From Brevundimonas sp. (GTDB taxonomy: Bacteria > Pseudomonadota > Alphaproteobacteria > Caulobacterales > Caulobacteraceae): 32,382 nt of DNA. Positions within the stretch are counted from its first letter, which is position 1; the number at the start of each line of letters is the position of its first letter. The stretch spans positions 219,564-251,945 of the forward strand of contig NZ_JAHBYB010000004.1 in the NCBI RefSeq assembly GCF_019636155.1, given 5' to 3'. The notes beneath the pieces are model-generated. The model searched no databases. It was given only the letters and a program-made list of their open reading frames with translations, and was not told where the DNA came from. This document shows, piece after piece, positions 25,029 to 32,145 of the stretch. The position numbers and the translations under genes are program-made.

Positions 25029-25717
25029 CAACCCGCTCCCATGGGCTCAGGCCCGAGCACCGGCGAGGCCTGCAGGTGATCCGGCATATGTTCCGATCGC
25101 GCCATGAGCGCGGTCTGGACCGCAGCCTGGACGACATGACCGCCCATCGGGCTCAGCCGCCGGTTTTCGGCATAGAGCCGGGCGGCCGGTGTCAGCAGGT
25201 TGAGCGTGGCCTGTCCGCTCTTGCGCCGACGCACGACACCGGCCTCCTCGAGCCCCTTGAGCTTTCGGCTCACCGTCTCGACTGTCTCTTCGACAATCTC
25301 GGCCAGCTGGGTTCCGGTCTTGGCGCCTGAAAGGAGGGCGCAGATGTATGCCTTGTATCGCGGGTCGACGATCAGATCGTAAAAGGCGTCATCCGCACGC
25401 CGATCGAGCGCGCGGGCGGCGAGGTTCTGGGCGAACGCTAGCCTACCGGCGACAAACAGCGACACGAGGTCGTCGTCCGCCCTCGCGTCGCCGCGCAGGG
25501 CCATGCGCACCGCGTCCGATCCCGACGCCATCCATTGGCGGGCGATGTCTTCCAGACGGGCGGCGACCGTCGCCAGTTCGGCGTTGTCGCTGGCCGCCAG
25601 CGCGCTCTCGAGGCGATCGGCGATCGCGTCGAAGACGGCGGGGTTTAGGGCGCGCGCGGTCTTGCTCTCAAGCGCTTGAGCGAGTTCGGCCAGGGCTGGC
25701 CAGGCTTTGGTTTTCAC
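25028..25717 (-). CDS. Winged-helix regulator, first gene of the ATPase-nitrilase operon
   Basis: A 229-residue protein from GTG 25717, with GGAGA seven bases upstream. The N-terminal 110 residues are alanine-rich helices (ESALAASDNAELATVAARLEDI) without a known family. At about 115-185 there is a winged helix: YKAYICALLSGAKTGTQLAE, ETVSRKLKGLEEAGVVRRR and the wing QATLNLLTPAARLY. This resembles ArsR/MarR-type DNA-binding domains. It probably controls its own operon and the divergent DUF2971 gene through the shared region at 25718-26036. An alternative is that the winged helix is a structural part of the system and not a repressor. Confidence 0.72.
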   Translation of the reverse strand: MKTKAWPALAELAQALESKTARALNPAVFDAIADRLESALAASDNAELATVAARLEDIARQWMASGSDAVRMALRGDARADDDLVSLFVAGRLAFAQNLAARALDRRADDAFYDLIVDPRYKAYICALLSGAKTGTQLAEIVEETVETVSRKLKGLEEAGVVRRRKSGQATLNLLTPAARLYAENRRLSPMGGHVVQAAVQTALMARSEHMPDHLQASPVLGPEPMGAG

Positions 25718-26036
25718 TGGGCGGTCTCCGGCGTTCTACCTAGTCGCATTCCCTGCCGACATCAACCTTCGATCAATAATGTGGCCAATATTTCATGATC
25801 GCTGGGGCCAGCGAGGGTAGAATGCGCCGGAAGAGTTGATCGATCCTTGATCACTCCGATGTTTTTGGGCTGCTACCTCGTCGGTGCAAGGCCGCATAGC
25901 CTGCCGGACATATACGGGCCGCTTGCGGAGCGCCCGAAGGCGGAAGCCCACCGCCCCGCGCTGACTTCGGTAACGCACACAACGACGCCCACGGTGAGTT
26001 CAGCTTCCGCATTCCCACATCCCGCTCTAGCATGAC
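25718..26036. promoter_or_regulatory. Divergent control region with TTGATC repeats
   Basis: About 320 bases between the regulator (leftward) and the DUF2971 gene (rightward). TTGATC occurs at 25836-25841 and again at 25847-25852, 11 bases apart, about one helical turn. An inverted GATCAA lies at 25771-25776 within an AT-richer stretch (25765-25800) that also holds TGGCCA. These are plausible binding sites for the winged-helix protein. The AT-rich stretch is the likeliest promoter zone for the leftward operon. Confidence 0.5.
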
Positions 26037-26039
26037 GTG

Positions 26040-27026
26040 ATGGCCCCGCCCGCATGCCTGTACCGATTTCGTCCCCTCGAAGACGCTCTGCTGGATCGGG
26101 AACTTACGGCCTTGCGGGAGAGCTTTCTCTACTCGCCGCCTTTCGGCGCGATGAACGATCCGATGGAGGCTTTCTACGAGACCGGCGGCCCCGGTGATCG
26201 CATCGTGGAGGCGATGCTCGGTCCTGCGGCGGGCGGCCTACAGCACCTCTACGGCCTATTGTCGGAGACGATCGACCGCTTTGCTCTGGTATCGTTCGCC
26301 GGCACCTTCGAAAACCTGCCGATGTGGGCCTATTACGCCAGCAACTTCGCCGGCATGTGCCTGGAGTTCGACACCGATCAGTTGACCATCGGCGACTTCC
26401 AGAACGAAACGCTGCGGCCCGTCACCTACGCCCACAAGGCGCTGTCGCCCCTCTCGGTCGCCGACATGGCGCCCGACCGGCTCGAAGAGGCGATCATTGC
26501 TCGGATCACCCGCAAACGTGCCGAATGGAGCCATGAGAAGGAATGGCGCTATGTGACTGGCGAGGTCGGGCGAAAGCACTATCTCGACGACGCCCTCCGC
26601 CGCGTCTTCATCGGACCGCGCGCCCGGGAAGATTATGTGACGACGGTTTGCGACGTCCTCGATCGGCGCCCGGTTGAGGTGCTTCAGGGCGAGATCAAGG
26701 GCTTCGAACTCACGTTCCGCACGATTAAGCCGGCGCGGCCGATCGGCGAATGCGAACGCATCGGGGCCGGAATCTTTGATGACGAAGAGATCTACGGTCC
26801 CGAAGCCCTCAGCGCCTTTTTCGGATCATCCTACGAGGCCTTTCTCGAGGCATGTCGCCGCACGGCCGCTCGTCCCAATATGGAAAAATTCGCAGGGATC
26901 GACCTCTCGACCGACAGGGACGCCGCCGCCTATGTCTGGACCGTCTATCGTCTGCGGAACGGACGCGACGTCTACGACAAGCGCTACTTCGATCGTCGGC
27001 TTCGCCTGCTCCCGCGCCGGGCCTGA
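26040..27026 (+). CDS. DUF2971 family protein
   Basis: A 328-residue protein from ATG 26040 (a GTG directly before it is also possible). DUF2971 signatures appear in order: LYRFRPLEDALLDRELTALR, FLYSPPFGAMNDPMEAFYE, FENLPMWAYYASNFAGMCLEFD, VTYAHKALSPL and KRAEWSHEKEWRYVTGE. The family is uncharacterised, often lies in defence islands, and has been suggested to share an ADP-ribosyltransferase-like fold, which I cannot test here. No ribosome site is evident. It is divergent from the ATPase-nitrilase operon across one shared control region, which may place it in the same system. Confidence 0.85.
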   Translation: MAPPACLYRFRPLEDALLDRELTALRESFLYSPPFGAMNDPMEAFYETGGPGDRIVEAMLGPAAGGLQHLYGLLSETIDRFALVSFAGTFENLPMWAYYASNFAGMCLEFDTDQLTIGDFQNETLRPVTYAHKALSPLSVADMAPDRLEEAIIARITRKRAEWSHEKEWRYVTGEVGRKHYLDDALRRVFIGPRAREDYVTTVCDVLDRRPVEVLQGEIKGFELTFRTIKPARPIGECERIGAGIFDDEEIYGPEALSAFFGSSYEAFLEACRRTAARPNMEKFAGIDLSTDRDAAAYVWTVYRLRNGRDVYDKRYFDRRLRLLPRRA

Positions 27027-27120
27027 CGTTCAGCCTTTTTCCCGCCCGCGGCGAATGGCGGTCACGCTTGGCATTCAAACCCGACGGAGCGACCGTGTAG
27101 TCGTCCGACACGAGGCGACC

Positions 27121-27495
27121 ATGATCGAGATTCCGCCCTTTTTCGTCCCTTTCGTGGCCGCCGCCGACTACGAGCGTGTGTACGAAGATCTGGCGCGCCA
27201 TTGCGGCGCCCGACCGCTTCCTCCGGGGGAACGGCTTTACGCCATCACCTTCACCCACCACAGCGACACCTGGACGGCGACCGTCGGACAGCGGCTCGGC
27301 GGCGAAAAGATTATCACCCGGAAGGTCAGAGGCGAACGTATCGAGCGCGTACAGCACCTCTATGACAACGCCACGGTCCTCGCGATCTTTCCGGGGCACC
27401 CTTACCTCGTGATCCACGACAACAACCGCTCTCAATGGGATAACCCGTTCTACGCAGGCGGCGTGCGCGGGGTTCGGACCTTTCCGGCGGGGTGA
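27121..27495 (+). CDS. Hypothetical 124-residue protein
   Basis: ATG 27121 follows a GAGG ribosome site; a much longer in-frame opening from 26674 overlaps the DUF2971 gene and is rejected. The protein has the look of a real globular one: IEIPPFFVPFVAAADYERVYED, ERLYAITFTHHSDTWTATVG, KVRGERIERVQHLYDNATVLAIF and a late NPFYAGGV segment. No family comes to mind. It lies 95 bases after DUF2971 on the same strand, so the two are probably one unit. Confidence 0.75.
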   Translation: MIEIPPFFVPFVAAADYERVYEDLARHCGARPLPPGERLYAITFTHHSDTWTATVGQRLGGEKIITRKVRGERIERVQHLYDNATVLAIFPGHPYLVIHDNNRSQWDNPFYAGGVRGVRTFPAG

Positions 27496-27978
27496 CGGTC
27501 ACCGCCGTAGGAACGCCTCAGTCGAGCGGCGATACGACGAGCGTTCGGCGGGCCATCCGACGACGTCGACCTCGCGCGAAGACATCAATGCGGATCCAAC
27601 AGATGTGACCGCGCCCTGGCGAGGCAGGGACATCAATGGGTCGCCCATGTCGCGGCAGCGCGCGCTCGTATCGTCGAAGAACTGGCCGCGCGGGTGAGCA
27701 TTTTCAGGTCGGTCTCGTGGCTGGTGTGACTGGGCCGACCGGACACCGAGAGCCGCGCGGTCCATAGACCGTCGCCCTGATCCTCGGCCTCGATCCGGAT
27801 ACGGTCGGCGGCGCGATCCCCGGTGACGCAACCAGGCGACGACGGTGTGGGTGGCGTCAAGTAGGCCACCGCCTCTCCTCATAGATCGATGTCGCGCGAT
27901 AGTGCGACCGGTAGCCGGTCCCACCGCAGCCTCAAAAGAAGACGTCCAGATATTCTGCTTAGAGTCATTCATGGACTT
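27496..27978. other. Region between the cargo genes and the tRNA, with a possible decayed gene
   Basis: About 480 bases without a firm gene. On the minus strand a frame at 27633-27869 carries a protein-like piece (RIRIEAEDQGDGLWTARLSV, then SHETDLKMLTR), and a neighbouring frame has DATHTVVAWLRH just upstream. This may be a frameshifted remnant. I found no terminator or repeat. Confidence 0.4.
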
Positions 27979-28281
27979 TGGTGCGGGCGGCCGGGATCGA
28001 ACCGGCAAGGGCTTTCGCCCGACGGATTTTCGTACCACTTCGGCTTTCGCCGCCGGCCCCGGTTCGGACCGTTCGTGGTCTGGACTATCCCTTCGTCATA
28101 GCCCGAAGGCCTTAGACGCCGCCCGTCTAGTCTCTACACCTTCCCGCCAGAGACGGGCTTGGCTCGGGATCGCCATCTGACAGGGTTCCCCGACTTTGAG
28201 CGGTTCTACGTCCGGGGTTTCCCCCGGCGCACTCAATCCTCAGCTTAAGTCCGTTGCGTCTACCAATTTCGCCACGCCCGC
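27979..28281 (-). tRNA. tRNA-Leu(UAA), split by a group I intron
   Basis: 5' exon 28281-28247 (35 nt) and 3' exon 28030-27979 (52 nt, including encoded CCA) give an 87-nt tRNA. The acceptor stem GCGGGCG/CGCCCGC and the T arm (GCCGG...CCGGC) are perfect. D-arm bases AAATTGGTAGACGC, a long variable arm (CGGGC GAAA GCCC) and anticodon stem ACGGA/TCCGT support leucine. The loop CTT-AAAA gives anticodon UAA. The intron sits between U34 and A35. The gene is complete and its halves fit each other, so it should be functional after splicing. It lies 49 bases from the integrase stop. Confidence 0.93.
28031..28246 (-). ncRNA. Self-splicing group I intron in the tRNA-Leu(UAA) anticodon loop
   Basis: A 216-nt intron ending in G (omega-G), with the 5' splice site after a U that pairs as U-G with a GAG guide (P1). 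The P7 strands are visible: GTGTAGAGACTAGACGGG (at 28139-28122) and ATAGTCC (within 28089-28078), with GACTA pairing TAGTC. A strong CCGGGG-GAAA-CCCCGG hairpin forms near the 5' end. The core phrases ATCCCGAGCCAAGCCC and GAAGGTGTAGAGAC resemble the cyanobacterial tRNA-Leu(UAA) group I introns, which sit at the same position. There is no endonuclease ORF. Confidence 0.9.
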
Positions 28282-28330
28282 AGGCTGAAGCGTCTCTATA
28301 GCTGCGTTCGTGCTGCGCCCCAAGGCGAGT

Positions 28331-29632
28331 TCAGTCGACGTCCGTCGCCTGACTGCTCGCCCCCCGCCGTTTCGCGGGCTTGGGCTTGCGGACGTTGATG
28401 GCCGAGGCATCCAGCACGTTCTTGATGTGCGAAGCATAGTACTTCTCGATCATCTCGACGCTGGTCCGGCAGTTCTTCGCGACCTGGTAGATGTCGGCCC
28501 CCTCCATCAAGCGCATCGAGATGTAGGTGTGGCGCAGGCTATAGGCCGTGCGGGGATTGCCCTCTCGGTCCCTCTTCAGATCGAGCTCGTCGAGGACCGC
28601 ATTCAGCAGTTCGCGCTGAACCAGACCGAACACGAGATCAGTCGGCTGGCCATCCTTGCGTTTGCGAACCCGTTCGAAGGGCAGCACCGCGCCGGGCATG
28701 CTTTTGCAGAACCCGGTGCCGCGCTTGCCGCGTACCTCGATCTCGAGAATCCGCTCACCGGTCGAATCGTCCTTAACGATGGAGACATCGCGGAACTCCA
28801 AGCGCTGCGCCTCGTCCGGCCGCAGCCCGGTATTGACCATGAAAAGGATGAAGTCGTGGAACTGTTCGCTTTCCGCGCGCCACCGCTCCTTCTTCGGGTT
28901 CTTGGCCCGCTCCCGCGTGGCCTCATAGAGGCGCTTGTACTCTTCGGGAGAGAACCAGGCCCGGTGGCTGACTTTGCCGGAGGCGCGATAGGGACTGGAC
29001 ATATCCGGCAAGGCGGCGATCCACCCCTTGCGGTTCGCGGTCTTCAAGACCTGGCGCAGACAGACCATCTCATTGTGGAGGGTCTGACGGCTCGGTCGCT
29101 TCCACGCTCGGAGCTTCCCGATGCGCTCTCGTCCGTTGCTCACGTAGCGAATTCGCTCAGGTTCGGCGGGAGGCGTGACGCGGTGGACTCGGTATTCCTG
29201 GATGCGCCCGGCTGTGACTTGCGAGACCGCCAGGTCCCCGAAGTATGGCAACAGGTAGAGCCGTAGCACCCGCGCCTTGCTGGCGACGTACTGGGCGTTG
29301 CGTTCGCCCAAGGTCATCGCCTCGAACTCCAGGAGGAAGGCCGAAGCTGCCTCGCGGAACGTCTTCTCTCCCGGCCGCGTCCGCGGCGCTTCAACAGGGA
29401 TGGAGGGCTGCCCCGGCGCGACGACAATCCCGCCGCGTCGGCGCAGCCGATCCTCCGCGACCCGATCGAGGTACCAGTCGCGCGCATACTCAAGTGCGTA
29501 GGCCAGGTTCTCCTGCTTGGTCGACTGCCGATGATTACGACCGCTGAGATAGGTCGCGCACTGCCAGAATCGGCTGTTCTCTCGCCGGTACACATGGACC
29601 CGGCCGTCCATGAGCGTGTGAGACTCGGACAC
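28331..29632 (-). CDS. int: Tyrosine integrase of the mobile element
   Basis: A 433-residue integrase from GTG 29632, with AAGGAGG shortly upstream; the ATG two bases away is in another frame. The N-terminal region up to about 90 is an arm-binding-like segment, and a SAM-like core-binding domain follows (ERNAQYVASKARVLRLYLLPYFGDL). The catalytic domain has R in MVNTGLRPDEAQRLE, K in EVRGKRGTG, the H-x-x-R-like block SLRHTYISMR and the nucleophile in EKYYASHI. The gene lies between the intact tRNA-Leu and the tRNA fragment at 29731-29769, as expected for an integrase acting on that site. Its control region holds direct repeats. Confidence 0.92.
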   Translation of the reverse strand: MSESHTLMDGRVHVYRRENSRFWQCATYLSGRNHRQSTKQENLAYALEYARDWYLDRVAEDRLRRRGGIVVAPGQPSIPVEAPRTRPGEKTFREAASAFLLEFEAMTLGERNAQYVASKARVLRLYLLPYFGDLAVSQVTAGRIQEYRVHRVTPPAEPERIRYVSNGRERIGKLRAWKRPSRQTLHNEMVCLRQVLKTANRKGWIAALPDMSSPYRASGKVSHRAWFSPEEYKRLYEATRERAKNPKKERWRAESEQFHDFILFMVNTGLRPDEAQRLEFRDVSIVKDDSTGERILEIEVRGKRGTGFCKSMPGAVLPFERVRKRKDGQPTDLVFGLVQRELLNAVLDELDLKRDREGNPRTAYSLRHTYISMRLMEGADIYQVAKNCRTSVEMIEKYYASHIKNVLDASAINVRKPKPAKRRGASSQATDVD

Positions 29633-29657
29633 ATCGCCTCCTTGCCGTCGCCGGCAA

Positions 29658-29677
29658 CTGTGTAAGGCCTGTGTAAG
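29658..29677. repeat. Tandem 9-bp direct repeats between int and the attachment site
   Basis: CTGTGTAAG at 29658-29666 and again at 29669-29677, an 11-base period. The position between the int start and the tRNA fragment is where arm-type integrase or excisionase sites are found. Confidence 0.6.
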
Positions 29678-29730
29678 TCTCTAAATCGCCTAACCGCTTG
29701 TTTTCACTACGTAAACATACGGTGTTACGG

Positions 29731-29769
29731 TTTTAAGTCCCTTGCGTCTACCAGTTTCGCCACGCTCGC
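29731..29769 (-). pseudogene. 5' half of a host tRNA-Leu(UAA), cut at the anticodon loop (attachment junction)
   Basis: 39 bases match tRNA-Leu positions from the acceptor GCGAGCG through the D arm and anticodon stem AGGGA to the loop CTTAAAA. The expected TCCCT partner strand is missing and is replaced by CCGTAACACC. It agrees with the intact copy at 34 of the first 37 bases but has its own acceptor and anticodon stems, so it is another gene. The break after the seven-base loop is where tRNA-loop integrases cross over. I interpret it as the right attachment site. Confidence 0.82.
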
Positions 29770-29817
29770 GCGGAACGGCGTCCGGCCTTGCTTATAGCCG
29801 TGAACCGCCTTGGGCGA

Positions 29818-30120
29818 TCAGACTCCCGCGCCGGCGGCCGCCACGGCGCCGATCAGCACGACCCAGCCGATACAGCCCAGAAGGCCGATGCCCGAGCAGA
29901 TGGCGCCGGCGATGGCCAGGCCCCGGCCCGTCGGCTTGCCCAGGGCGACCAGGCCCAGGACCAGGCCGACGGGCGCCAGGACCCAGGAGATCAGACCCAC
30001 GAAGGGGATCCAGACGAACAGGATGGACAGAACCCCCAGCACCAGGGAGGCCACGGCCATGCCGTTGGTCGGCTGTGCGGCCGGCGCGGGCGCGGCGGCG
30101 TAAGGATCGGCTTCGGACAT
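29818..30120 (-). CDS. DUF4190-type small membrane protein
   Basis: A 100-residue protein. An alanine/proline-rich cytoplasmic head (MSEADPYAAAPAPAAQPTNG) leads into the DUF4190 pattern MAVASLVLGVLSIL, then GLISWVLAPVGLVLGLVALG and GRGLAIAGAICSGIGL with a final hydrophobic segment. The function is unknown. The first gene beyond the tRNA fragment, it belongs with the chromosomal genes to its right. A GGGG-rich site precedes the ATG. Confidence 0.85.
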   Translation of the reverse strand: MSEADPYAAAPAPAAQPTNGMAVASLVLGVLSILFVWIPFVGLISWVLAPVGLVLGLVALGKPTGRGLAIAGAICSGIGLLGCIGWVVLIGAVAAAGAGV

Positions 30121-30184
30121 GGTTCCCCCAGGAAGGCTGCGGCCTCAGCCTCGCATCTGAGGCCGCAGGGTCAAGCGTCGGGTT

Positions 30185-31615
30185 TCAGTGTTCCGCCGTC
30201 GCGGGCCGGGTGGCGCGGAAATCGACGTCGGAATCGGCGATCAGCATGACCAGGGCGGCCCAGGCGGCGACGTTCTGGGTCATCTGGGCCGGGTCGATCT
30301 TGTCCAGGGTGTCGTCGGCCGTGTGGTGCAGGTCGAAGTAGCGGCTGCCGTCCTGGCGCAGGCCGAACACCGGCACGCCCGCCGCCGCCAGGGGGCCGAT
30401 GTCCACGCCGCCATGCAGTTCCGGCTCGCCCGGCAGGACGCCCAGGGGCTGCAGCACCCGCGCCGCGATGCGGCCGAAGTCGGTGGCGGCCGAACCCGGC
30501 GGCAGGCCCAGGCCATAGATGCGGTCGGCGCCGAAATCGCTCTCGCCGGCCACGATGTGCCGGGCCACGCCCTCGCCGATGTTGCGGACATAGGCGCCGC
30601 CGCCGTTGCCCGTGTCGGTCGGCTGGTTCACCTCTTCGGAGCCGTACAGGACCACGCGGATGGTCCGGGCCGGCCGCCGGCCGCTGTCCATGATCACCTT
30701 GGCCGCGGCGATGGTGATGGCGCCGCCGGCCGCGTCGTCGATGGCCCCGGTGCCCAGGTCCCAGCTGTCCATGTGCGAGCCCAGGACGATGATCTCGTCC
30801 GGCCTCTGGGCGCCCGGAATGTCGCCGATCACATTGTGCGACTCGGTCTGATAGGTGCGGGCGGTCGAGCTCAGCTTGATGCGGACCGTCTCGCCCATGG
30901 CGACCAGGCGCGACACCTGGTCGGCGTCCGGCGCGCTGAGGGCGAAGCTGGGCAGGGGCACCCGGCCGTCGACATAGCGGGTGGTGCCGGTGTGGGGCAT
31001 GCGATGCTCGTCGCTGCCGGCCGAACGCATGATGAAGGCCACGGCGCCCTTGGCGGCCGCGGCCGACGGCCCGGCCGAGCGGATGCGCGACAGGGGACCA
31101 TAGCCCGAGCCGTCCTGCATCCGCACCATCTGGCCGGCGTCGACATAGGCGATCTTGCCGTTCAGCGACCCGGCCGGGGCGGCGTTCAGGGCCTCCAGGC
31201 TGTCGAAGCGGACGATGTCGGCCTCGACCCCGCCGCGCGGGGTGGCGATGGAATGGCCCAGGGCGGCGACGGACAGGCGCTGGGGCCGGGGGCCGACGAT
31301 GGCCCCGCTCTCCTCGCCCCGTTCCCAGCCGACCAGGGGGAAGGCCTCGATGCGGACGTTCTGGAAGCCCAGGGTCTTCAGATAGTCGGCGGCCCAGCGG
31401 GCGGCGGCCGTCTCGGCCTCGGACCCGGCCGGGCGGGGGCCGAAACGGGTGGTGATCTGGGTCACGTAGTCCAGGGCGACATTGCCGGCCAGGGCCGTGT
31501 CGCGCGCCTGTTCCGCCGCGCGGATGACGTCCGCGTCCTGGGCCTGAACCGCCCCGGCGGCGGCCAGCAGGGCGGTGGCGGCCACGGCCGCGGAAAGACG
31601 ACGGATGCGAGTCAT
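30185..31615 (-). CDS. Secreted M28-family metallopeptidase
   Basis: A 476-residue zinc aminopeptidase-like enzyme. A signal peptide (MTRIRRLSAAVAATALLAAA, cleavage near VQAQ) sends it to the periplasm or outside. A protease-associated (PA)-like insert lies at about 120-230. The M28 zinc ligands appear in order: H in GSHMDSWDLG, D in GAIDDAAGG, EE in VLYGSEEV, D or E in AGESDFGAD and H in YFDLHHTADDT. The ATG follows GGAGG by seven bases. The length is normal for carboxypeptidase Q-like M28 enzymes. It is a typical Caulobacterales chromosomal gene. Confidence 0.9.
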   Translation of the reverse strand: MTRIRRLSAAVAATALLAAAGAVQAQDADVIRAAEQARDTALAGNVALDYVTQITTRFGPRPAGSEAETAAARWAADYLKTLGFQNVRIEAFPLVGWERGEESGAIVGPRPQRLSVAALGHSIATPRGGVEADIVRFDSLEALNAAPAGSLNGKIAYVDAGQMVRMQDGSGYGPLSRIRSAGPSAAAAKGAVAFIMRSAGSDEHRMPHTGTTRYVDGRVPLPSFALSAPDADQVSRLVAMGETVRIKLSSTARTYQTESHNVIGDIPGAQRPDEIIVLGSHMDSWDLGTGAIDDAAGGAITIAAAKVIMDSGRRPARTIRVVLYGSEEVNQPTDTGNGGGAYVRNIGEGVARHIVAGESDFGADRIYGLGLPPGSAATDFGRIAARVLQPLGVLPGEPELHGGVDIGPLAAAGVPVFGLRQDGSRYFDLHHTADDTLDKIDPAQMTQNVAAWAALVMLIADSDVDFRATRPATAEH

Positions 31616-31676
31616 GAATAGCCCTCCAGGCGTTACGGCGCGGACCGTATCCGCGCGGCCGCCGGGGGGTAAAGGC

Positions 31677-31916
31677 CTATTCGCCCTGCAGATAGGGCTC
31701 GACCGGTCCCTGCAGCTTGACGGTCAGGGCCTTGCCCTTGCGGTCGACGCGATTGCCCAGGGCCAGGCGCACCCAGCCTTCGGACACGCAATATTCCTCG
31801 ACATTGGTCTTGTCCTCGCCCTTGAACCGCACGCCCACGCCGCGCGCCAGCAGTTCGGCGTCGTGATAGGGGCTGTCGGGATCGACGGAGAGACGGTCGG
31901 GCAGGGCGTCGGACAT
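31677..31916 (-). CDS. DUF3297 family protein
   Basis: A 79-residue protein with the family pattern LPDRLSVDPDSPYHDAELL, GVRFKGEDKTNVEEYCVSEG and VRLALGNRVDRKGKALTVKL. The function is unknown. It is small, soluble and well conserved in Proteobacteria, a normal chromosomal gene. The ribosome site is weak. Confidence 0.9.
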   Translation of the reverse strand: MSDALPDRLSVDPDSPYHDAELLARGVGVRFKGEDKTNVEEYCVSEGWVRLALGNRVDRKGKALTVKLQGPVEPYLQGE

Positions 31917-31977
31917 GGGGGCGGGCTCGGTTCGCGAAAGCGGGGTTGATAGCGGGCCGCCGGCGCGGCGCCAACCG

Positions 31978-32145
31978 TTAGGGTCCGTCCTCCATACCGC
32001 TCATCCCCGCGAACGCGGGGACCCAGTCCTTTCAAGAGACAGAGCGCTGGGGATGACCGTCATCGGGCGCTTGGAAAGGCCGGATCGCCCAAAACACTGG
32101 GTCCCCGCTTTCGCGGGGATGAGCGGTATTGAGTACGGACCCTAA
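31978..32145. repeat. MITE-like 168-bp inverted-repeat element
   Basis: Two 50-base arms (31978-32027 and 32096-32145) are inverted copies with three mismatches; each holds the internal hairpin CCCCGCGAA.GCGGGG. The central 68 bases show no gene. Elements with TCATCCCCGCGAA.GCGGGG arms are dispersed repeats in several Alphaproteobacteria. Its right end supplies the stop codon of the deacetylase gene. Confidence 0.85.

Noticed and set aside
21541-25079. Long plus-strand frames (21541-23079, 24243-25079) across the ATPase-nitrilase operon
   Set aside because: No family patterns or start signals; the minus-strand genes are coupled by overlaps and keep catalytic residues.
26674-27120. N-terminal extension of the 124-residue gene back to 26674
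   Set aside because: Overlaps DUF2971 in another frame with low-complexity translation; ATG 27121 has its own ribosome site.
27979-28281. The intact tRNA as a host gene rebuilt from host and element halves
   Set aside because: Not fully excluded, but its own acceptor and anticodon stems match each other and differ from the fragment next to the chromosome, which favours a self-contained element copy.
30188-31621. 477-residue plus-strand frame opposite the M28 peptidase
   Set aside because: Gly/Ala/Val/Asp-rich shadow with no family pattern; the minus strand has signal peptide and zinc ligands.
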